Shown here: positions 53,234 to 57,016 of the stretch, piece after piece | How the letters are laid out: each line of letters opens with the position of its first letter | Numbering within the stretch: position 1 is the first letter of the stretch | NCBI RefSeq assembly: GCF_029193575.1 | Contig: NZ_JARGCS010000052.1 | Location: 1-57,016, forward strand | DNA: 57,016 bases | From: Pseudomonas entomophila | GTDB lineage: Bacteria; Pseudomonadota; Gammaproteobacteria; Pseudomonadales; Pseudomonadaceae | Direction of reading: 5' to 3' | Program-made: the position numbers and the translations under genes | The notes under the pieces: model-generated | What the model saw: only the letters and a program-made list of their open reading frames with translations | Databases searched by the model: none | Told to the model about the DNA's origin: nothing

Positions 53234-53713
53234 ATGACCACCCACTTCCTGCGACTCTGCCTTTCCTTGCTGCTGGCCTGCGCCCTGAGCGCCTGCGCCC
53301 TGCTCCAGCCCCGCGACCCGCTGAACATCAGCGTGATCGGCATCGAGCCGTTGCCCGGCCAGGACCTTGAGCTGCGCATGGCGGTGAAGATCCGCGTGCA
53401 GAACCCCAACGACACGGCGGTGGATTTCAACGGCATCGCCCTGAATCTGGAGGTCAACGACCAACCCCTGGCGGCCGGTGTCAGCGACCAGCGTGGCCAT
53501 ATTGGCCGCTATGACGAGGAAGTGATCATGGTGCCGGTGAGCATCACCGCCTTTGCCTTTCTGCGCCAGGCCTATGGCCTGAGCCGGCTGGAGTCTCTGC
53601 AGGGGTTGCCTTACGTGCTGCGTGGCAAGCTGGCGGGCGGCCCACTGGGAACCGTACGCTTCACTGACAAAGGCAAGCTGGACCTGCCCCAGGCGGGCAC
53701 GGCAAACTGGTAA
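53234..53713 (+). CDS. LEA14-like lipoprotein
   Basis: This 159-aa protein has a lipoprotein signal (LLACALSACALL, lipobox Cys near residue 21) and a LEA type 2 / WHy beta-sandwich (ISVIGIEPLPGQDLELRMAV, KIRVQNPNDTAVDFNGIALN). Such proteins are linked to desiccation and other stress and are often tethered to the envelope. ATG 53234 is used. Confidence 0.88.
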   Translation: MTTHFLRLCLSLLLACALSACALLQPRDPLNISVIGIEPLPGQDLELRMAVKIRVQNPNDTAVDFNGIALNLEVNDQPLAAGVSDQRGHIGRYDEEVIMVPVSITAFAFLRQAYGLSRLESLQGLPYVLRGKLAGGPLGTVRFTDKGKLDLPQAGTANW

Positions 53714-53739
53714 CGCATGCACAGGTAAAGGACCTACCG

Positions 53740-54288
53740 ATGACGCCCGCCCCCACATTGAAGACGTCTCGCCTGTTGTTACGGCCGCTGTCCCTTGACG
53801 ACGCCGAAGCCATCCAGCGATTGTTCCCCCATTGGGAGGTCGTGCGCTACCTCAACGCCCGGGTCCCGTGGCCCTACCCCGACGACGGCGCCCTTAGCTA
53901 CCTGCGCGATATCTGCCTACCCGCGGTCGCGGCAGGCAAGGAATGGCACTGGGCGATCTGCCTCGCCGATGCGCCGCAGACGATGATCGGCAGCATCAGC
54001 TTGATGGACCAGCCGGACAACCACCGAGGCTTCTGGCTGGCGCCTGCATGGCAAGGCCAGGGGTACATCAGCGAAGCGTGCGCGGCGGTGGACGCTTTCT
54101 GGTTCGTGAGCCTCGCCAAACCGCTGATGCGTGTGCCCAAGGCGGCACTCAACGGTGCTTCACGGCGAGTCTCGCAGCGTGGCGGCATGCGCCTGGTGCG
54201 CCGCGACCAGGACAATTTCGTCAGTGGCCGGCTGGACAGGGAAGTCTGGGAAATCACACGTGAGGAATGGCTGGTACGCCAGCACTGA
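53740..54288 (+). CDS. GNAT family N-acetyltransferase (RimJ/RimL type)
   Basis: This 182-aa acetyltransferase is of the RimJ/RimL kind (LKTSRLLLRPLSLDDAEAIQ at the start, NHRGFWLAPAWQGQGYISEA for acetyl-CoA binding). The later block SRRVSQRGGMRLVRRDQDNF fits the NxxSxxxxxKxGF region in degenerate form. AAAGGA lies upstream of ATG 53740. The substrate is unknown. It follows the LEA gene by 26 bases. Confidence 0.87.
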   Translation: MTPAPTLKTSRLLLRPLSLDDAEAIQRLFPHWEVVRYLNARVPWPYPDDGALSYLRDICLPAVAAGKEWHWAICLADAPQTMIGSISLMDQPDNHRGFWLAPAWQGQGYISEACAAVDAFWFVSLAKPLMRVPKAALNGASRRVSQRGGMRLVRRDQDNFVSGRLDREVWEITREEWLVRQH

Positions 54289-54299
54289 GGGCAAGGTTG

Positions 54300-54563
54300 T
54301 CAGCGATTGTTGCTGGCTGCCGCCATCATTTTGTTGACTTCACTGCGCACCATGTTGGCGTACTCGGGCGGCGACATACCGTCCAGTTCCGCGCGCACCC
54401 ACTCGGCCCACTTGCCCTTGCGCCGGGACTTCTCGGCGATCAGGCGACCAGCCTCAGCCTTCGCCTTGCCAAGATTGTTCTGCCAGAGCTCGAACAGCCG
54501 GGCCTTTTCCCCCTCGATCTGCGCACGTTCGGCGAAGTCTCTGTTGGCCAGATTGAAACTCAT
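54300..54563 (-). CDS. Small helical hypothetical protein, 87 aa
   Basis: This is a charged, all-helical protein of 87 aa (FAERAQIEGEKARLFELWQN, then KGKWAEWVRAELDGMSPPEY). It has no signal and no enzyme motif. I do not recognise a characterised family. It converges on the acetyltransferase gene with 11 bases between the stops, which supports it being real. Confidence 0.7.
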   Translation of the reverse strand: MSFNLANRDFAERAQIEGEKARLFELWQNNLGKAKAEAGRLIAEKSRRKGKWAEWVRAELDGMSPPEYANMVRSEVNKMMAAASNNR

Positions 54564-54693
54564 GGGTGGTTCCTGCGGCTGAAAAAATGATCGCTATCTT
54601 ACACTGTAGCGGCGGGCAGCCGGTACGCCGCTGCAACTTTCGCGGCACGCCGGTATCCACAGTACAAGTCACCCCACCTACGAGGATGTGTTC

Positions 54694-55014
54694 ATGGCCA
54701 GGAAATCCGCCACGCTTGCCGACAGTGACCAAATCAAGGACCAGGTATTCAGCGAATTGCAGGCCTTGATCGAGGAATCCGAGAAACTGCTCAACGACAG
54801 CGCCGCACTGGTAGGCGAAGAGGCCGATACCTTACGCGCCCAACTGGGACTAAAGCTGCGCCAAGCACGCCAGGCCACCAGCAGGCTAGGCGCCAAGGCG
54901 CAACCGGTGGTGGAGGCCACGGAACATTACATCGGCGGTCACCCCTGGCAGACCGTGGCCCTTAGCGCAGGCCTGGGGCTGGTGGTCGGGTTGTTGCTGG
55001 GGCGCCGCCCCTAA
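54694..55014 (+). CDS. DUF883 (YqjD/ElaB-like) membrane-anchored protein
   Basis: This 106-aa protein has a long helical N-terminal part (IKDQVFSELQALIEESEKLL) and a C-terminal membrane anchor ending in glycine-rich AGLGLVVGLLLGRRP, the YqjD/ElaB pattern. E. coli relatives bind ribosomes to the membrane in stationary phase. ATG 54694 has GAGG eight bases upstream. It is convergent with miaE. Confidence 0.9.
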   Translation: MARKSATLADSDQIKDQVFSELQALIEESEKLLNDSAALVGEEADTLRAQLGLKLRQARQATSRLGAKAQPVVEATEHYIGGHPWQTVALSAGLGLVVGLLLGRRP

Positions 55015-55029
55015 GGGATGACCGATGGC

Positions 55030-55647
55030 TCAGGCTGCCTGGGCCATCGGAATACCGCTGTGGAAGCGCATTTCCATGTCTGGCGAACTGATCAGTTGCG
55101 CCTCCACTTCCCGCACCTTTTCAACGACACGCGCGATGTCCGCCTCTTCACCGTACTGGTGGGCGAGCTTCAGGTAGCCCTGATAGTGACGCGCCTCGCT
55201 GTTCAGCAAGCCGTGGTAGAAGGTGCCGAGCTCCTCGTCCAGGTGCGGCACCAGTGCCGCGAAGCGCTCACAACTGCGCGCCTCGATGAAAGCTCCGACC
55301 ACCAGGGTATCCACCAACTTCACCGGCTCGTGCGCCCTCACCACGCGGCGCAGGCCCGACGCGTAGCGCCCTGCCGAAACCGGACGCAACGGCACGCCCC
55401 GACGTTTCATCAGGCGCAGGACCTGCTCGTGGTGAACCAGTTCCTCACGAGCCAGGCGCGACATCATGTTGATCAGGTCGAGGTGGGTATTGTACTTGGC
55501 GATCAGGCTAAGGGCCGTGCTAGCGGCCTTGAACTCGCAGTTCTTATGGTCGATCAGCAGGGTTTCCTGGTCGGCGAGTGCCGCTTCGATCCAGGCGTCG
55601 GGGGTGCGACAACCGAGGAAGGCGTCGATTTCAGGAGTCAGGGACAT
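55030..55647 (-). CDS. miaE: tRNA-(2-methylthio-N6-isopentenyladenosine) hydroxylase MiaE
   Basis: This 205-aa diiron monooxygenase hydroxylates ms2i6A37 of tRNA to ms2io6A. The non-haem iron ligands lie in SRLAREELVHHEQVL, VGAFIEARSCERF and GLLNSEARHYQGYL, the ferritin-like ExxH pattern. The enzyme needs oxygen, so the modification reports aerobic growth. Its divergent partner is the stress protein with an ANR box, so the gap may control both. Confidence 0.93.
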   Translation of the reverse strand: MSLTPEIDAFLGCRTPDAWIEAALADQETLLIDHKNCEFKAASTALSLIAKYNTHLDLINMMSRLAREELVHHEQVLRLMKRRGVPLRPVSAGRYASGLRRVVRAHEPVKLVDTLVVGAFIEARSCERFAALVPHLDEELGTFYHGLLNSEARHYQGYLKLAHQYGEEADIARVVEKVREVEAQLISSPDMEMRFHSGIPMAQAA

Positions 55648-55722
55648 GGGCTCACAGCTACACAGGGCTACGACAGGACCGGCGATTATACCGGGGGTAG
55701 CGCTGATCGCCAGCGACTATGC

Positions 55723-55797
55723 TTGATGCACGTCAAACGGCATCAAACGTGGCGCCGACTATAGTCAGGCATTGGCCGTCATTTCCCAGGGGAGTTC
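55723..55797 (+). promoter_or_regulatory. ANR/FNR-type promoter of the universal stress gene
   Basis: TTGATGCACGTCAA (55723-55736) matches the FNR/ANR consensus TTGAT-N4-ATCAA in nine of ten positions. A -10 box TATAGT (55760-55765) puts the RNA start near 55772, so the box is centred at about -42, the class II activator position. GGGGAG then precedes the start codon. Confidence 0.75.
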
Positions 55798-56667
55798 ATG
55801 CCCATGCAAGCCGTTCGCAGCATCCTTGTCGTGCTCGACCCCGAGCACGCCCACAGCCGCGCCCTGACCCGCGCCAAACTGATCGCCGGGGTGACCGGTG
55901 CCCGCCTGCACCTGCTGATGTGCGATCAGAAACACGATCACAGTGCCCTACTCAGCCTGCTCGGCAGCCAGTTGCACGACGATGGTTACGATAACGTCAC
56001 CTACGAGCAGAGCTGGAAAGGCAGCCTGCATGAATCGATTATCGCCGTACAGCAGGCCGAGGGCTGCGAGCTGGTGATCAAGGAGCATCGTCCGGACAAC
56101 CCATTGCGCAAGGCCTTGCTCACGCCCAGCGACTGGAAGCTACTGCGCCAGTGCCCGTGCGCGGTGCTGATGGTCAAGAGCGAGCGTTCGTGGACCGGCG
56201 GCAAGGTCCTCGCCGCAGTGGATGTAGGCAACCAGGACGAAGACCATCGCCGGTTGCATGCCAGCATCATCGATCACGGCTACGCCATCGCCAGCCTGGC
56301 CAAGGGCGAGCTGCACGTGATCAGCGCCCATCCTTCGCCGATGCTGTCGGCCTCGGACCCTGTCTACCAGCTCAGCGAGACCATCGAGCAGCGTTACCGC
56401 GAAGCTTGTTTGGCTTTTCAAACTGAATTCGACATCAGCGAAGATCGCCTGCATGTGGCTGAAGGGCCGGCGGATGTCTTGATACCCTATACCGAGAAGC
56501 AGTGCGACGCAGTGGTGACCATCATTGGCACGGTGGCGCGTACGGGGATCTCCGGGGCCTTGATCGGCAATACCGCGGAAGTGGTGTTGGATTCGCTGGA
56601 AAAGGATGTGCTGGTGCTCAAGAGTGAAGAGGTAACGGCACACTTGGTGGAATTGGCGCGGGGTTAG
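55798..56667 (+). CDS. Universal stress protein, tandem UspA domains
   Basis: This 289-aa protein has two UspA domains (about residues 5-135 and 150-283). The second has the nucleotide-binding loop GTVARTGISGALIGNTAE; the first is degenerate there. Such proteins in Pseudomonas help survival without oxygen and are often controlled by ANR. The upstream promoter here agrees with that. GGGGAG stands before ATG 55798. Confidence 0.93.
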   Translation: MPMQAVRSILVVLDPEHAHSRALTRAKLIAGVTGARLHLLMCDQKHDHSALLSLLGSQLHDDGYDNVTYEQSWKGSLHESIIAVQQAEGCELVIKEHRPDNPLRKALLTPSDWKLLRQCPCAVLMVKSERSWTGGKVLAAVDVGNQDEDHRRLHASIIDHGYAIASLAKGELHVISAHPSPMLSASDPVYQLSETIEQRYREACLAFQTEFDISEDRLHVAEGPADVLIPYTEKQCDAVVTIIGTVARTGISGALIGNTAEVVLDSLEKDVLVLKSEEVTAHLVELARG

Positions 56668-56693
56668 TCGTCGTTTGTTTGGACACAGAAAAG

Positions 56694-56732
56694 ACAAAAC
56701 CCCTACCTGCTCGCGCAGATAGGGGTTTTGCG
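56694..56732 (-). terminator. Terminator of the rRNA operon
   Basis: AAAACCCCTA and TAGGGGTTTT form a long stem, with a short inner CTG/CAG pair. On the minus strand it ends in TTTTGTCTTTT just past the 5S gene. It also stands between the stress gene and the rRNA genes and may work both ways. Confidence 0.85.
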
Positions 56733-56739
56733 AAATGAA

Positions 56740-56856
56740 TCTTGACGATGACCTACTCTCACATGGGGAAACCCCACACTACCATCGGCGATGCATCGTT
56801 TCACTGCTGAGTTCGGGATGGGATCAGGTGGTTCCAATGCTCTATGGTCGTCAAGA
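56740..56856 (-). rRNA. rrf: 5S ribosomal RNA
   Basis: Read on the minus strand, the sequence has the Pseudomonas 5S pattern: TTGACGACCATAGAGC at the 5' end, CCACCTGATCCCATCCCGAA in loops B and C, and GGGGTTTCCCCATGTGAGAG near the 3' side, closing with GTCATCGTCAAG to pair with the start. The length is about 116 bases. Confidence 0.96.
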
Positions 56857-56991
56857 AATTCTGTTGCCAGAACGTCCTGTTGGACAGCCCAGCGAATTCG
56901 GATATGTGAATTTGTGGTCTTACGAATCTTCGGCTCTTTCGTCTTCACCACCACAATTCGGCGTCTGACGCTCAAATTGCTTGGGTGTTAT

Positions 56992-57016
56992 ATGGTCAAG
57001 CCTCACGGGCAATTAG
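56992..57016 (-). rRNA. rrl: 23S ribosomal RNA, 3' end (partial)
   Basis: On the minus strand the last 25 bases read CTAATTGCCCGTGAGGCTTG and then ACCAT, the known 3' end of Pseudomonas 23S rRNA. The remaining gene lies beyond the window. About 135 bases of 23S-5S spacer lie between it and the 5S gene. Confidence 0.9.

Overview
The window is chromosomal DNA from a Pseudomonas, most likely of the P. putida group. The evidence is the gene order tRNA-Gly / pgsA / uvrC / gacA (TTG start), the fused nuoCD inside a complete nuoA-N operon next to aceA, REP-like palindromes of the type found between P. putida genes, and uniformly GC-rich coding sequence. The species assignment is inference from order and protein sequence, not a database match.

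Layout: a decayed IS1182-like transposase end (1-406) and tRNA-Gly lie at the left edge. They are followed by pgsA-uvrC-gacA, small regulators and acetyltransferases, a PiT phosphate transporter, a glutathione transferase, two DUF4398/OmpA lipoproteins, a thioesterase, a wrecked LysR regulator beside a class III aminotransferase, and a second EF-G (12261-14372). Next come a SulP transporter, a subtilase with an altered Asp box, a short secretin-like protein, isocitrate lyase with a long leader, and the 13-gene NADH dehydrogenase I operon (21715-36689) closed by a strong terminator.

After nuo there is an accessory stretch: a TonB-dependent receptor (36863-38911), an AT-richer gap, and a compact three-gene cluster. 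The cluster encodes a 47-residue peptide, a YcaO-domain enzyme and a SAM methyltransferase (39357-41643). I read it as an undescribed RiPP (ribosomally made, modified peptide) locus, and it is the most interesting item here. The peptide gene is bracketed by two perfect hairpins. Its likely core has no Cys, Ser or Thr, so ordinary azoline chemistry does not fit.

The right part holds an AI-2E family permease, a copper tolerance operon (copA-copB-DUF411-YqaA), a DinB-like protein, zapE, a PQQ-type sugar dehydrogenase, a polyamine module (LysR divergent from a polyamine-binding protein and an agmatinase-family ureohydrolase), small stress and envelope proteins, miaE, and a universal stress protein behind a well-placed ANR box. 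It ends in a 5S gene and the 3' tip of 23S rRNA, transcribed leftward.

Most genes are housekeeping. Regulatory structure of note is present upstream of aceA, fusA2, nuoA, the peptide gene, the polyamine genes and the stress protein.
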